Shown in pieces: positions 44,356 to 53,484 of a DNA stretch of 64,000 nucleotides (positions are counted from its first letter, which is position 1; each line of letters starts with the position of its first letter). The notes under the pieces were generated by a model. That model was not told where the DNA came from and searched no databases. It was given only the letters and a program-made list of their open reading frames with translations. The stretch is from Shimazuella soli (GTDB lineage Bacteria; Bacillota; Bacilli; Thermoactinomycetales; Thermoactinomycetaceae), in the NCBI RefSeq assembly GCF_022511585.1, contig NZ_JAKWBN010000004.1:1-64000 (forward strand). Reading direction: 5' to 3'. The translations under genes were made by a program, and so were the position numbers.

Positions 44356-45488
44356 GAAAGCGAATAGCTGTCTTAGGCGTCGGATTAATTGGAGGATCTC
44401 TCGCCTTGTCTTTTAAAGAAAGAACAAATCATCATGTTATCGGTTTTGATACACATGCTGATACTGTACAACAAGCTTTAAACTTGGGAGTTATCGATGA
44501 AGGAGTTACCTCCCTTTCTCAAGCGGTTATAAATACTGATTATATTTTTATAGCGGTTCCTGTAGGTCATATTGGGATTTATATCAATCAGCTTGCAAAC
44601 TTGAAATTAAAAACTGGGGTAATTATTAGCGATGTAGGCAGTACAAAAGCAGAGATCACAACATATGGCAAAATTCTTACGGAACAGGGCTACACTTTTA
44701 TTGGTGGACATCCAATGGCGGGGTCGCATCGTTCTGGAGTACAAGCTGCACATTCACTGTTGTTTGAAAATGCATATTATGTATTGACTCCAGAACCAGA
44801 TACATCACTTATAGATGTAGAGAGATTGAGTCAATTACTCAAGCAGGCAACTCATGCGCAACTAGTGGTAATGGACGCTGAATATCATGATAAAGTTGTT
44901 GGAGCTATTAGCCATTTGCCTCATGTCATTGCAACTGGACTTGTTGCTCAAGTAGGAAATTATAATGATGAAAACGGTTGGTTTCATCGCTTAGCAGCAG
45001 GTGGTTTCCGGGATTTAACACGGATTGCCGCAAGCCATCCAATCATGTGGAGAGATATTCTTCTCAGCAATCGAAAAGAGATGTTAATGCTGTTAGAGGA
45101 TTGGATCAAGCAAATGACTGAGTTTCAGCATGCTATCGAAAAAGAGGATGCAGAATGGATTGAAAAAATTTTTGCTCGCTCTCGTGACCTCCGTCAAAGA
45201 CTTCCAGAAAAGAAACGTGGTTTACTTGCTCCAATCTATGAATGTTATATTAATATTCCCGATGAACCAGGACTGATTGGAAAAATAGCTACTTTGCTTG
45301 GAGAGCATCAGATAAATTTGAGTAATATAAGTATCATGGAAAATAGAGAAGAGGTACATGGTATTCTTCGGTTGACTTTTCGCCGTCTGGATGATTATGA
45401 ACGCGCAATTCCTGTTTTAGAAGAATCTGGGTATACCACATATACAGAAAATGAAAAGGAGGCTCAGCATGTCGACCTTAACAAGTAA
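44352..45488 (+). CDS. tyrA: Prephenate dehydrogenase with ACT domain
   Basis: A 378-residue NAD-dependent TyrA. The Rossmann start is [16 protein letters not shown], the catalytic histidine region is [13 protein letters not shown], and [17 protein letters not shown]-like residues ([18 protein letters not shown]) follow. The C-terminal ~80 residues ([19 protein letters not shown]) are an ACT domain that probably senses tyrosine. Its end overlaps the aroA start by 20 bases. Confidence 0.95.
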   Translation: MRKRIAVLGVGLIGGSLALSFKERTNHHVIGFDTHADTVQQALNLGVIDEGVTSLSQAVINTDYIFIAVPVGHIGIYINQLANLKLKTGVIISDVGSTKAEITTYGKILTEQGYTFIGGHPMAGSHRSGVQAAHSLLFENAYYVLTPEPDTSLIDVERLSQLLKQATHAQLVVMDAEYHDKVVGAISHLPHVIATGLVAQVGNYNDENGWFHRLAAGGFRDLTRIAASHPIMWRDILLSNRKEMLMLLEDWIKQMTEFQHAIEKEDAEWIEKIFARSRDLRQRLPEKKRGLLAPIYECYINIPDEPGLIGKIATLLGEHQINLSNISIMENREEVHGILRLTFRRLDDYERAIPVLEESGYTTYTENEKEAQHVDLNK

Positions 45489-46752
45489 CCGGATCAAGCC
45501 GTTTCGAAAAGTGATTACAGTTCCTGGTGATAAATCCATTTCGCATCGGGCTATCATGTTCGGTTCCCTAGCGAAAGGTATTACTACAGTCGAAGGTTTT
45601 CTCCCTGGAGCAGACTGTCTCTCAACCATAGCTTGTTTTGAAAAGCTGGGGGTTCAGGTAGAGAAAACTTCGGCTACTAGTGTAAGAGTCATAGGAAAAT
45701 CAATCGACGGTTTACAAGCGCCGATATCTACACTCGATGTTGGTAACTCTGGTACAACTATCCGTCTCATGATGGGGATACTAGCTGGTACCTCTTTTAC
45801 GAGCATACTTGAAGGGGATGCCTCCATTGGAAGACGACCAATGGATCGCGTTGCAAAACCATTGCGTATGATGGGGGCAAAAATTAGTGGGAAAGAAAAT
45901 GGAAAATTTACGCCACTTACAATTAAAGGTACACCACTCCAAGGAATTATATATGAAAGCCCAGTTTCTAGTGCTCAAGTAAAATCAGCAATTTTGTTAG
46001 CTGGTTTATCAGCATCTGGAAAAACGACAGTGTTAGAACCGACGACTTCCCGTGATCATACAGAGCGAATGCTCAGTGCTTTTGGGGTACAAGTAGAGCG
46101 TTTCAATAATGGTGCAAGTATCGAAGGGGGACAAGAGCTTACAGCTACTAAGGTTATTGTACCAGGAGATATATCTTCTGCTGCCTTTTTCCTTGCAGCT
46201 GCTTTAATGGTACCAGGTAGCACGATAACGATTGAAAACGTTGGATTAAATCCGACGCGTACTGGTATTATCGATGTATTTAAAGCGATGGGTGCACAGG
46301 TAACAGTGGAGAAACAACAAGAATCCTCTGGTGAACCAATCGGTTCTATCACTATAACCTGTGAGGAATTAAAAGGGGTTGAAATTGGGGGAGATCTTAT
46401 TCCTCGGTTAATTGATGAAATTCCAATTATTGCAGTAGTAGCAACTCAAGCAAAAGGAAAAACAGTTATTCGAGACGCAGCAGAATTAAAGGTAAAAGAG
46501 ACCAACCGAATTTCCACTACTGCAAATGAATTGCGAAAACTAGGAGCTCAAGTGGAGGAGACCGAAGATGGTTTGATCATTGAAGGAAAAACTCCACTTC
46601 GTGGAGCTATTTGCAGTAGCTATGGAGATCATCGTATCGGCATGGCAATGGCAATTGCTGGGCTAGCAGCAGATGAACCAGTAGTAGTGGATGGTTCTGA
46701 GGCAATTCAAGTATCTTTCCCAGGATTTTATGAATTATTGAAACAATTATAA
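45469..46752 (+). CDS. aroA: EPSP synthase (3-phosphoshikimate 1-carboxyvinyltransferase)
   Basis: A 427-residue two-domain enzyme called aroE in B. subtilis. [20 protein letters not shown] is the substrate-binding start. [15 protein letters not shown] is the class II form of the glyphosate-site loop. [27 protein letters not shown]-like SRDHTERML and KVKETNRI follow. It makes EPSP for AroC. ATG 45469 after AAAGGAGGC is preferred to the ORF start at 45451. Confidence 0.96.
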   Translation: MSTLTSNRIKPFRKVITVPGDKSISHRAIMFGSLAKGITTVEGFLPGADCLSTIACFEKLGVQVEKTSATSVRVIGKSIDGLQAPISTLDVGNSGTTIRLMMGILAGTSFTSILEGDASIGRRPMDRVAKPLRMMGAKISGKENGKFTPLTIKGTPLQGIIYESPVSSAQVKSAILLAGLSASGKTTVLEPTTSRDHTERMLSAFGVQVERFNNGASIEGGQELTATKVIVPGDISSAAFFLAAALMVPGSTITIENVGLNPTRTGIIDVFKAMGAQVTVEKQQESSGEPIGSITITCEELKGVEIGGDLIPRLIDEIPIIAVVATQAKGKTVIRDAAELKVKETNRISTTANELRKLGAQVEETEDGLIIEGKTPLRGAICSSYGDHRIGMAMAIAGLAADEPVVVDGSEAIQVSFPGFYELLKQL

Positions 46753-46778
46753 TAGTGATAGAAAAAACAAATTATATA

Positions 46779-46825
46779 GTGAACCCCAAAAGTTAGACCA
46801 ACAAATCTAACATTTGGGGTTTAAA
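46779..46825. terminator. Bidirectional terminator resembling an IS end
   Basis: GAACCCCAAAAGTTAGA (46781-46797) pairs with TCTAACATTTGGGGTTT (46806-46822), with one mismatch and one terminal G-U or G-A difference. It ends aroA and the convergent rocB. The GTGAACCCCAAAAGTTAGAC arm closely resembles terminal inverted repeats of IS3/IS150-type elements (from memory). Confidence 0.65.
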
Positions 46826-46847
46826 ACATTATTATAGAAGGTTTATT

Positions 46848-48476
46848 TTACGCATCTGCCAATAGCTTGCGAATACAAGTAGGTAGTAGATCTGTTAATA
46901 TTTCAACTGTATAAGTTACATTAAGACGTTCTGTTCGTTGGTGAGCATCTTTTCCGACTGAACCTAAATTAATAACAGGGACATTAAACTGTTCTAATTC
47001 TTTAAGTGGAACGGAATATCCCTTTTCCCATAAAGGCATATTGTTAACAAAGGACTGAATGGAATTAATTGGATATTGCAACCCTACATAACTCAAGTCT
47101 GAGATTCCACCAAAATAATTAATTTTCTGCAAGGAGATATCATGTTTTTCTCTCGCGTAGGTTATCATTTCAGATGTAACTTGTTTTATTAAACTATTAT
47201 CACGTGAGCAAATAGCAGGATAATAGGGAGGTGCAAAGAAAAGTACGATCATAGGTGCTAGTTCTTTACACAAAATAGCTAGTTGATCTACTAATTCAAT
47301 TGTCAACTCCCGCTCATCGTTTTCTTGGTCTTTTTGGTTCATTACTCTTTTTTCGATTTGTTGGACTTGCTCTAGTCCATGATGTTCGACCGCATAGTAT
47401 AGCAAATCTTGGTATGTGAGAGTACGTATTTCAACCGTTTGTGGAGTATATGGTTCATATTGCACATAACTTTTGGCATGTTTTTCATAGTTTCGTTTAA
47501 TGTCTACTGCCACTTTTTGTGCGCTTTCTAATAAAGAATGAACAATTTCATCCATTTTTTTCTCTAGAATAAAGAGATTAAATAAGGTAACAGCTCGGTG
47601 AGGAATTTTAACCGAATAGTCTCTTTTTAGCCCTTTCTGAATGAGATTAGTCGGAGGTGGAGATGCTTCTCCTTCTACTACTTCACAGAAGTCAGTATTT
47701 AATTCTAATTCACAGGTGAGCTGAGAAGCCATAAAATTGGCGTTCAATCCCAAAAATGGTTCTCCTACGTGTGTTTCATCCCCATAACACAAAAATCCCG
47801 GCAGTACTTTTCCTATTGTTCCAGTATAAATATATTTATTTTGGTCTCCTGGGAAACGGGTAAACATCGATTCAGAATTCAATACTGCTTTATATTCTAG
47901 TTGATAGGTTTGAGCTAGTTCCAAAAGAGCAGGGACAGCTGCTCTCATTCCAACAGAGTTCACTTCTTCATCTGGAACTGTTAACAAAATAAGATTTCCA
48001 TCGAACTTACCTTCAATAGCTTGTTCGATCATCGACATATGAATGGCTAATCCACATTTCATATCCATTGTGCCTCGACCAAAAAGCATTTCACTGGCAT
48101 TCATTTCGTTTTGAATATCTTCTGGTAGTGATTCTTTTTCATCATAAAACATTTGGGTAAGATGTTTTGCGTCGAAAGCGCTTTCTTTCCAGAGGCCATA
48201 ATCTTCTACGTCGACTACATCAAAATGACTAACGAGAATAACGGCCTTTTGTATATCTCGCTTTGATTTAACCATTGCGATTAGAAACTCTCGTCCATCG
48301 CCTGTAGGATATAACCGTAAATGATCGGGGTGTTGCTGGAAATAAGACAAAGAGTTCAATTGTTGGTGTACATATTTCGGAAATACAATCTCTGCTTCGG
48401 TTCCGGTTACACTAGGAATTGCAACTAAATCACAGAGAAGATCGATCAACTGATTCTTGGTTTGCCATTTACTCAT
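46848..48476 (-). CDS. rocB: RocB-like M20-family peptidase
   Basis: A 542-residue M20-type metallopeptidase-like protein. VILVSHFDVVDVEDYG has the first metal residues, LFGRGTMDMKCGLAIHM the bridging Asp, and TVPDEEVNSVGMRAA the Glu pair, all as in B. subtilis RocB, an arginine-utilisation protein whose reaction is not settled. ATG 48476 (MSKWQTKNQL) after AAAGGAGAGAG is preferred to the ORF start at 48509. It follows the IclR regulator by about 50 bases and is probably controlled by it. It is inserted between blocks that are contiguous in B. subtilis. Confidence 0.85.
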   Translation of the reverse strand: MSKWQTKNQLIDLLCDLVAIPSVTGTEAEIVFPKYVHQQLNSLSYFQQHPDHLRLYPTGDGREFLIAMVKSKRDIQKAVILVSHFDVVDVEDYGLWKESAFDAKHLTQMFYDEKESLPEDIQNEMNASEMLFGRGTMDMKCGLAIHMSMIEQAIEGKFDGNLILLTVPDEEVNSVGMRAAVPALLELAQTYQLEYKAVLNSESMFTRFPGDQNKYIYTGTIGKVLPGFLCYGDETHVGEPFLGLNANFMASQLTCELELNTDFCEVVEGEASPPPTNLIQKGLKRDYSVKIPHRAVTLFNLFILEKKMDEIVHSLLESAQKVAVDIKRNYEKHAKSYVQYEPYTPQTVEIRTLTYQDLLYYAVEHHGLEQVQQIEKRVMNQKDQENDERELTIELVDQLAILCKELAPMIVLFFAPPYYPAICSRDNSLIKQVTSEMITYAREKHDISLQKINYFGGISDLSYVGLQYPINSIQSFVNNMPLWEKGYSVPLKELEQFNVPVINLGSVGKDAHQRTERLNVTYTVEILTDLLPTCIRKLLADA

Positions 48477-48530
48477 TTTCTCTCTCCTTTTTCCGCATAT
48501 CGGAAACATTTTCCGTTATATGACCAAAAA

Positions 48531-49271
48531 TTATTGTTGTTTCCCTAGCCGTATAGATATTTCTTTCGCTGTTTTTTGAACTTGTGAAATGAGGTAAGAA
48601 AGTCTCTCCTCTGTGATGGTATAACTCAAAATCCCAATGCTCAATGCACCAATAATTTGATTATGATATCCGATGATCGGCGCAGCAACAGATGCAGTTC
48701 CCTCTGTTTTTTCCCCATAGCTCAGTGCATATCCTGATGCATGGATTTTGTTCAGCTGTTCAAGAAATTTTGTACGAGTAAGAGAGTCTGTAATCAATTG
48801 ATTCAAAATTCCAACTACTCTATCTTTCGGCATGTTGGCTAATATCGTTTTGTTTGCTGCACCAACGTTTAATGGGATGCGTTCTCCTAAGTTATCTATG
48901 ATTCTTACTTTTAGTGGACTATCTACTCGTTCAATAATAATAGAGTCGGTTTGATTTGGGATATTCAAGTAGATGCTTTCCTCTACTTCGAGTGCTAATT
49001 GCTCCATATAAGGCCGAGCTACTACACGAAAATCTAGATTTTCCAACATCCCAAGGCCGATTTCCATCCATTTGTTCCCGATTTTATACTGTTTAGTTTC
49101 GGGGAGCTGTGTAACGAGTTCGTAGCGAATCAGACTGCTAATCAAGCGATGAGCGGTACTCAAAGGTAATTCCGTATGGTCAGCTATTTCGGAAATTTGC
49201 CAATAGCTCTTATGTGGATCCGAAATTAAAAGTTGAATAATTTTCATCGCTCGATCAATGGATTGGACCAT
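48531..49271 (-). CDS. IclR-family transcriptional regulator
   Basis: A 246-residue IclR regulator. The winged HTH WQISEIADHTELPLSTAHRLISSLI occupies about 21-45, and the effector domain (80-246) includes VGAANKTILANMP, LSYGEKTEGTASVAAPI and GALSIGIL. The sensed ligand is unknown and could be an arginine- or amino-acid-related metabolite given rocB downstream (inference). A perfect 11-bp AT-rich dyad lies 50 bases upstream of its start. Confidence 0.9.
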   Translation of the reverse strand: MVQSIDRAMKIIQLLISDPHKSYWQISEIADHTELPLSTAHRLISSLIRYELVTQLPETKQYKIGNKWMEIGLGMLENLDFRVVARPYMEQLALEVEESIYLNIPNQTDSIIIERVDSPLKVRIIDNLGERIPLNVGAANKTILANMPKDRVVGILNQLITDSLTRTKFLEQLNKIHASGYALSYGEKTEGTASVAAPIIGYHNQIIGALSIGILSYTITEERLSYLISQVQKTAKEISIRLGKQQ

Positions 49272-49320
49272 TACACTGCCCCTTCAAATAAAAATATGTT
49301 ACTCATATTCTTTGTATCAC

Positions 49321-49349
49321 ATACTTATATTCAAAATCAATATAAGTAT
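49321..49349. promoter_or_regulatory. AT-rich perfect dyad upstream of iclR
   Basis: ATACTTATATT (49321-49331) and AATATAAGTAT (49339-49349) are perfect inverted repeats around CAAAATC. The position, 50-78 bases before the iclR start, suggests an operator for the regulator itself. Confidence 0.55.
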
Positions 49350-49434
49350 TTTAATTAAAAACATTTAATTATTAAATAAAAAATAACTGTATATTGTTAG
49401 TGTTGTTTAAACTGACAACTTGGATTTGTATATA

Positions 49435-49722
49435 TTAATAGTATAAGAAATAATTTTTTATCGAAAAATGAGAGAGTAAAAGGGAGAAGCATCTTGTTAT
49501 TTTTTGCAGATTTTTGATGCGATGGGGATGATTGACCATGTGTATGTTTTTAAGTAGAAGAGGGTATACAATCAGATCCATTATGTGATTACAAGAAATA
49601 ACTGCAAGCATAGCAGCTGAGTTGTTTATTGATTGTTTGACAAATTCCTTTCCATGGAAATGGTAAGGGCCATAAGTTGTCTTGATTTTTTCATTTGTAC
49701 TATTCATATCTTGATTTTTCAT
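49435..49722 (-). CDS. Possible small protein, 95 residues, unknown
   Basis: A reading frame beginning MKNQDMNSTNEKIKTTYG and ending FSIKNYFLYY has AAAGGTT eight bases ahead of ATG 49722. The middle (SAAMLAVISCNHIMDLIVYP) could be one hydrophobic helix. I do not recognise it, and composition alone does not prove coding. The longer frame to 49887 runs over the hairpin at 49792 and is not favoured. It lies in the 617-base gap between iclR and the next gene. Confidence 0.35.
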   Translation of the reverse strand: MKNQDMNSTNEKIKTTYGPYHFHGKEFVKQSINNSAAMLAVISCNHIMDLIVYPLLLKNIHMVNHPHRIKNLQKITRCFSLLLSHFSIKNYFLYY

Positions 49723-49791
49723 AATATAACCTTTATAATCTTTCTTACAGTATGGTTTCTCTCTATTCCTTTCCATAATACATATAAATGT

Positions 49792-49824
49792 AACCGTTTT
49801 CGGAAGGAACGGTTCTTTTTTTTG
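49792..49824 (+). terminator. Plus-strand intrinsic terminator without an upstream gene
   Basis: AACCGTT and AACGGTT form a 7-bp stem around a 9-base loop, followed by CTTTTTTTT. No convincing plus-strand gene precedes it within 500 bases. It may end a small RNA or attenuate the gene at 49889. Confidence 0.7.
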
Positions 49825-49888
49825 TCTAATTTTCCGCTTTTTCGGCCAAACTGGTGCTGTGAAGTTTTGGTTGGAAGGGTGTATCAAT

Positions 49889-51013
49889 ATGCGTATCGCG
49901 GAATGGTTAACGTATACCAGTATGGAACAACTGAGGCAAATTAGCAGAACTTATCATGGTGAAGAGTTAATTACGCATTCCAAGTATGATCTAATTCGCT
50001 CTTTATTGCCTAAGTTAGGAAGAAAAGGAAGTTATCAAGAACAATTAGGCAAACTATCAGACATAGAGTGTCGATTTTTGCAGTTGCTTGTATTTGACAC
50101 TTCTCCCTCCTTTACGATGGAAGAATTACTTGCAAAAGGAAGGGCTGCACTTTGTCAAGAAGAAGGAGAACCACGTTCACTTGTAGTTCAGGCAATCAAA
50201 AGAGGTTGGCTTTTCCAAGGTTACTCCCATCATACACAGTATCTTTATCATGTTCCTAGCGATACCAGAAACCAAATGATTGATTGTTTCCTTAGTCCCT
50301 TTTATGAAGAAGTGATGATTCGACCGCCATTGTACTATCGAGATGAAGAACAACAAATGATACATGACTTAAAAATGTTTTTAGAATTTCTAGGAAAGCA
50401 CATCGTTCGTACAACAGATGGAGGAGGAATTTACCGGAATCAATTGCGGCAGATAATGGATACTTTTTCAGTATCAGAAGAGCTTTTAAATGGCAGAGGG
50501 CCTCGATTCGGTTTTGGACGAAGCTATCACTTATATCCAGATCGTTTTTCCCTGCTGTATGATTTCGCTTTTTATGAGAAATATTTGATTGAGGATTCCA
50601 GAGGATATTTGTGTTTAGCAGAACAAAATTTCGGGAATATATCCAATACCGATGAGGAAGGTTTGATTTTATCCCTTTATCGGTTTTGGATTCGATTGTA
50701 CAATCGGCCAATTCCTAATTTGCCAATTATATTGAAATGGATAGGGTCGCTTGCTCACTTAGGTTGGTTTCCTGTAGAGACAATTAAGAAAGTAGTTTAC
50801 CCTTGGATTCGCCCTTTTTATTATGAAACTGAAGAATCGCTGTTTACACGACTCCTCAAGATGCTTGCTCATTTAGGCGTACTAAAGATCGGGGAAGAGA
50901 GTACAGGCGAACGGTTTTTAACACTTACTCCTACAGGTATAAAGATCTTTTCAGATGTATCCGCTTTCCAAGAGAAAGTCATTGATGTAGCTTTTATTCA
51001 AGGTAGGGATTAA
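49889..51013 (+). CDS. Helicase-associated-domain-like protein, unknown function
   Basis: A 374-residue soluble protein. The N-terminus (LTYTSMEQLRQISRTYHGEE, then KYDLIRSLLPKLG and LSDIECRFLQLLVF) and a following winged-helix-like region (VVQAIKRGWLFQGY) resemble the XPB/Ssl2 N-terminal helicase-associated family, without helicase motifs. The C-terminal half has a second winged-helix-like segment (LLKMLAHLGVLKIG). It occupies the place of ypiA upstream of ypiB but is unrelated in length and shows no TPR pattern. ATG 49889 after GGAAGGGTG is preferred to 49859. Confidence 0.6.
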   Translation: MRIAEWLTYTSMEQLRQISRTYHGEELITHSKYDLIRSLLPKLGRKGSYQEQLGKLSDIECRFLQLLVFDTSPSFTMEELLAKGRAALCQEEGEPRSLVVQAIKRGWLFQGYSHHTQYLYHVPSDTRNQMIDCFLSPFYEEVMIRPPLYYRDEEQQMIHDLKMFLEFLGKHIVRTTDGGGIYRNQLRQIMDTFSVSEELLNGRGPRFGFGRSYHLYPDRFSLLYDFAFYEKYLIEDSRGYLCLAEQNFGNISNTDEEGLILSLYRFWIRLYNRPIPNLPIILKWIGSLAHLGWFPVETIKKVVYPWIRPFYYETEESLFTRLLKMLAHLGVLKIGEESTGERFLTLTPTGIKIFSDVSAFQEKVIDVAFIQGRD

Positions 51014-51068
51014 AAGCCTAATTGTCGAATAAATAACTACTGGTGACTATCATTTGGGAGGTTGGGAA

Positions 51069-51617
51069 TTGAGCACCATAAGCGTTTCAGAGAAAAAGGA
51101 GTTTATTCATTGGTTTTTAGGGCATCATGAACTCCGAAAAAGGGAAGTTGCATGGTTGCTAAGTTATTTATCGTCTAAGGACGAATTACTTAAGAGAGTT
51201 CATTTTGTAGAACATGTTTCTCAACTACCAAAATCAATTGTTATTTCAACGAAATGTTCAGACATGCCACCTTTTCAGTTTTCTCGAAAAAAGCGTGTTG
51301 GTACAGATGTAGAATCTGTATTTTATGATCTACAACTTTTCCCGGATGAAGAGATATACATTGGGTTGTATTTTCAGGATAGGACAACATGTCCTAAATT
51401 TGCCGCCGTATTGGAGGGTAATCCCATGGAAAGACAAGACTTGGTGCAAGACCAATTGCTCAGTCTGTTTGCGGAGATGCTTCTCGACCAAGCGGTACGC
51501 CGGTTCCAAAAAAAGCAATTGTACGCTAGAATAGATGAATCACTAAAAAATCAAGATAAAAATGCGTTTCTAGAATTAAGCACAGAATTAAATAAACTGC
51601 TTGATGAGAGCAAGTAA
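51069..51617 (+). CDS. ypiB: YpiB family (UPF0302) protein
   Basis: A 182-residue member of the YpiB family. FIHWFLGHHELRKREVAWLLSYL is the conserved N-terminal helix pair. VHFVEHVSQLPKSIVIS and the C-terminal QLLSLFAEMLLDQAVRRFQ follow. The function is unknown. It sits in the same order as in B. subtilis, before ypiF and qcrABC. The start is TTG 51069, six bases after GGGAGGT. Confidence 0.85.
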   Translation: MSTISVSEKKEFIHWFLGHHELRKREVAWLLSYLSSKDELLKRVHFVEHVSQLPKSIVISTKCSDMPPFQFSRKKRVGTDVESVFYDLQLFPDEEIYIGLYFQDRTTCPKFAAVLEGNPMERQDLVQDQLLSLFAEMLLDQAVRRFQKKQLYARIDESLKNQDKNAFLELSTELNKLLDESK

Positions 51618-51624
51618 GCAAACT

Positions 51625-51661
51625 ACAAGTAGCTCAGCATAGCTGAGCTTTGCTTGTTTTT
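51625..51661 (+). terminator. Hairpin between ypiB and ypiF
   Basis: AGCTCAG and CTGAGCT form a perfect stem, extended by CAAG/CTTG at the base, followed by TTTTTGG. The ypiF ribosome-binding site begins at its end, so it may attenuate ypiF-qcrABC or hide the site. Confidence 0.65.
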
Positions 51662-51671
51662 GGAGGACCAG

Positions 51672-52094
51672 ATGAGACTACTAGAACAAAATGAGACAAA
51701 CTGGACATCTATCGCTCCTTATTTGGATACGGTATGTCTGCCTGTATATCAGTATCGAATGGTACATAAAGAGTTACAATTGGAAGAAGCGAATTTGATC
51801 GAATATATAACAGAGGAATTAGAAAAAAAATTAATAGGGAGAATGTTATTATTACCAGCTTGTAGTTTGATAGGTCGGGATGAAAAGCTACTGCAGACTG
51901 TTATTACGAGTTTTGATAAAGAATTGGTACATAGTGGATTTCATTATAGGTTCTTGGTAATACTAGAAGAAACTTGGGGCAAAAATAAACTGGATACATC
52001 TTTTCATCTGTTATCAGTTCAAAAAGATGTAGACAAAGAAGTGGAACTGGAACGATTGTATGAAGAAATTTTACATATCTGGCAATCTGTTTGA
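51672..52094 (+). CDS. ypiF: YpiF (DUF2487) protein
   Basis: A 140-residue DUF2487-family protein. MRLLEQNETNWTSIAPYLDT and LPVYQYRM at the start and RMLLLPACSLIG in the middle match the YpiF type. The function is unknown. ATG 51672 after TTGGAGGA is preferred to 51654. It precedes the Rieske gene as in B. subtilis. Confidence 0.8.
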   Translation: MRLLEQNETNWTSIAPYLDTVCLPVYQYRMVHKELQLEEANLIEYITEELEKKLIGRMLLLPACSLIGRDEKLLQTVITSFDKELVHSGFHYRFLVILEETWGKNKLDTSFHLLSVQKDVDKEVELERLYEEILHIWQSV

Positions 52095-52267
52095 AAAAAG
52101 AAAAAACATCATTTTTCATTTTTGAAAACATCCTGTCGGATTCCTTGATTTTGTTTTATCGTTTCGCTATCATGGATATGTCCTAGTAAAGTATTTTCAT
52201 GTCCTATTGAAGTAAGGTTCCAGTCCGTTGGACGGTGATGTTGTTATAGAGGGAGGTCAGATGTGTC

Positions 52268-52759
52268 GTGAGCAAGAAACTTTCCCGTCGGCAGTTTTTG
52301 ACGTATACATTAGGCAGTACGGCGGGTTTCCTAGGTGCTGGAATGCTGTTTCCTATGGTGCGTTTTGCTGTTGACCCTGCTCTAAAAAAGGGACAAGGTG
52401 GTAATTTTATAGATGTAAATTTACCACTATCAGAAGTAACAGACAAACCAAGATCAGTGCAGTTTAAAGTACACAAAAAAGATGGCTGGTACTCTTTTGA
52501 CGAAGTATTGACAGCATGGGTTTTGCGGGATAAAGGTAAAATTATTGCTCTTTCTCCTATTTGTAAGCACCTTGGATGTACGGTGTCTTGGGAAGCAAAC
52601 CCTCAGTATCCTAATACTTTTTTCTGTCCTTGTCACTTTGGTCGTTATACCAAAGATGGCACAAACATACCTGGTACGCCACCACCGAAGCCGCTTGATC
52701 GCTATGAAACGAAAGAAGCAAATGGAAAACTTTTGATTGGACCATTAATGCAGACATAA
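52268..52759 (+). CDS. qcrA: Menaquinol:cytochrome c reductase Rieske Fe-S subunit
   Basis: A 163-residue Rieske protein. A twin-arginine-like leader (RRQFLTYTLGSTAGFLGAGM) precedes the anchor, and the 2Fe-2S ligands are in CKHLGC and CPCHFGRY. It passes electrons from menaquinol to cytochrome c. The start is GTG 52268 after GGGAGGTCAG. It forms the bc complex with QcrB and QcrC. Confidence 0.95.
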   Translation: MSKKLSRRQFLTYTLGSTAGFLGAGMLFPMVRFAVDPALKKGQGGNFIDVNLPLSEVTDKPRSVQFKVHKKDGWYSFDEVLTAWVLRDKGKIIALSPICKHLGCTVSWEANPQYPNTFFCPCHFGRYTKDGTNIPGTPPPKPLDRYETKEANGKLLIGPLMQT

Positions 52760-52788
52760 TTGTTCGTCTGATTGGAGGTGACATGCTT

Positions 52789-53460
52789 ATGTTACGCGCC
52801 ATTTACGACTGGGTAGATGAGAGATTAGATATTACGCCTCTCTGGCGTGATGTTGCAGATCACGAGGTTCCTGAACACGTGAACCCAGCCCATCACTTTT
52901 CGGCGTTTATTTATTGTTTTGGTGGATTGACTTTTTTTGTTGTAGTCATTCAGATTTTATCTGGAATGTTTCTGGCAATGTATTACGTTCCTGATATTAT
53001 TAACGCGCATGCGAGTGTTAAGTTTTTACAAAATGAAGTAGCTATGGGCGCGATTGTTAGAGGTATGCACCACTGGGGAGCGAGTGTGGCCATAGTGATG
53101 TTATTCCTACATACGCTTCGAGTTTTCTTTACAGGTTCATACAAACATCCACGTGAATTTAACTGGGTAGTGGGCATGTTGATTTTCTTTGTGATGTTAG
53201 GACTTGGTTTTACAGGTTATCTTTTACCATGGGATAACAAAGCATATTTTGCAACCAAAGTAGGGGTGCAAATTGCTGCATCCGTTCCATATCTTGGACC
53301 CTACATTGCTACATTTTTGCAAGGTGGAGATATTGTAGGCGCTCAGACAATTGCTCGTTTCTTTGCTCTACATGTATTTTTCTTCCCTGCAGCACTTCTT
53401 GCACTACTTGGAGCACACTTTATACTTATTCGTCGTCAAGGAATTTCCGGACCACTATAA
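52789..53460 (+). CDS. qcrB: Cytochrome b subunit of the bc complex
   Basis: A 223-residue b6-type cytochrome b with four TM helices. MLRAIYDWVDERLDITPLW is the family start. Heme-ligand histidines are in RGMHHWGASV, FLHTLRVFF and FFALHVFFF. ATG 52789 with GGAGG 10 bases upstream fits the B. subtilis start. An ATG at 52783 is also possible. Confidence 0.95.
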   Translation: MLRAIYDWVDERLDITPLWRDVADHEVPEHVNPAHHFSAFIYCFGGLTFFVVVIQILSGMFLAMYYVPDIINAHASVKFLQNEVAMGAIVRGMHHWGASVAIVMLFLHTLRVFFTGSYKHPREFNWVVGMLIFFVMLGLGFTGYLLPWDNKAYFATKVGVQIAASVPYLGPYIATFLQGGDIVGAQTIARFFALHVFFFPAALLALLGAHFILIRRQGISGPL

Positions 53461-53484
53461 ACTTCGCGAGAGGAGGGAATCCAC

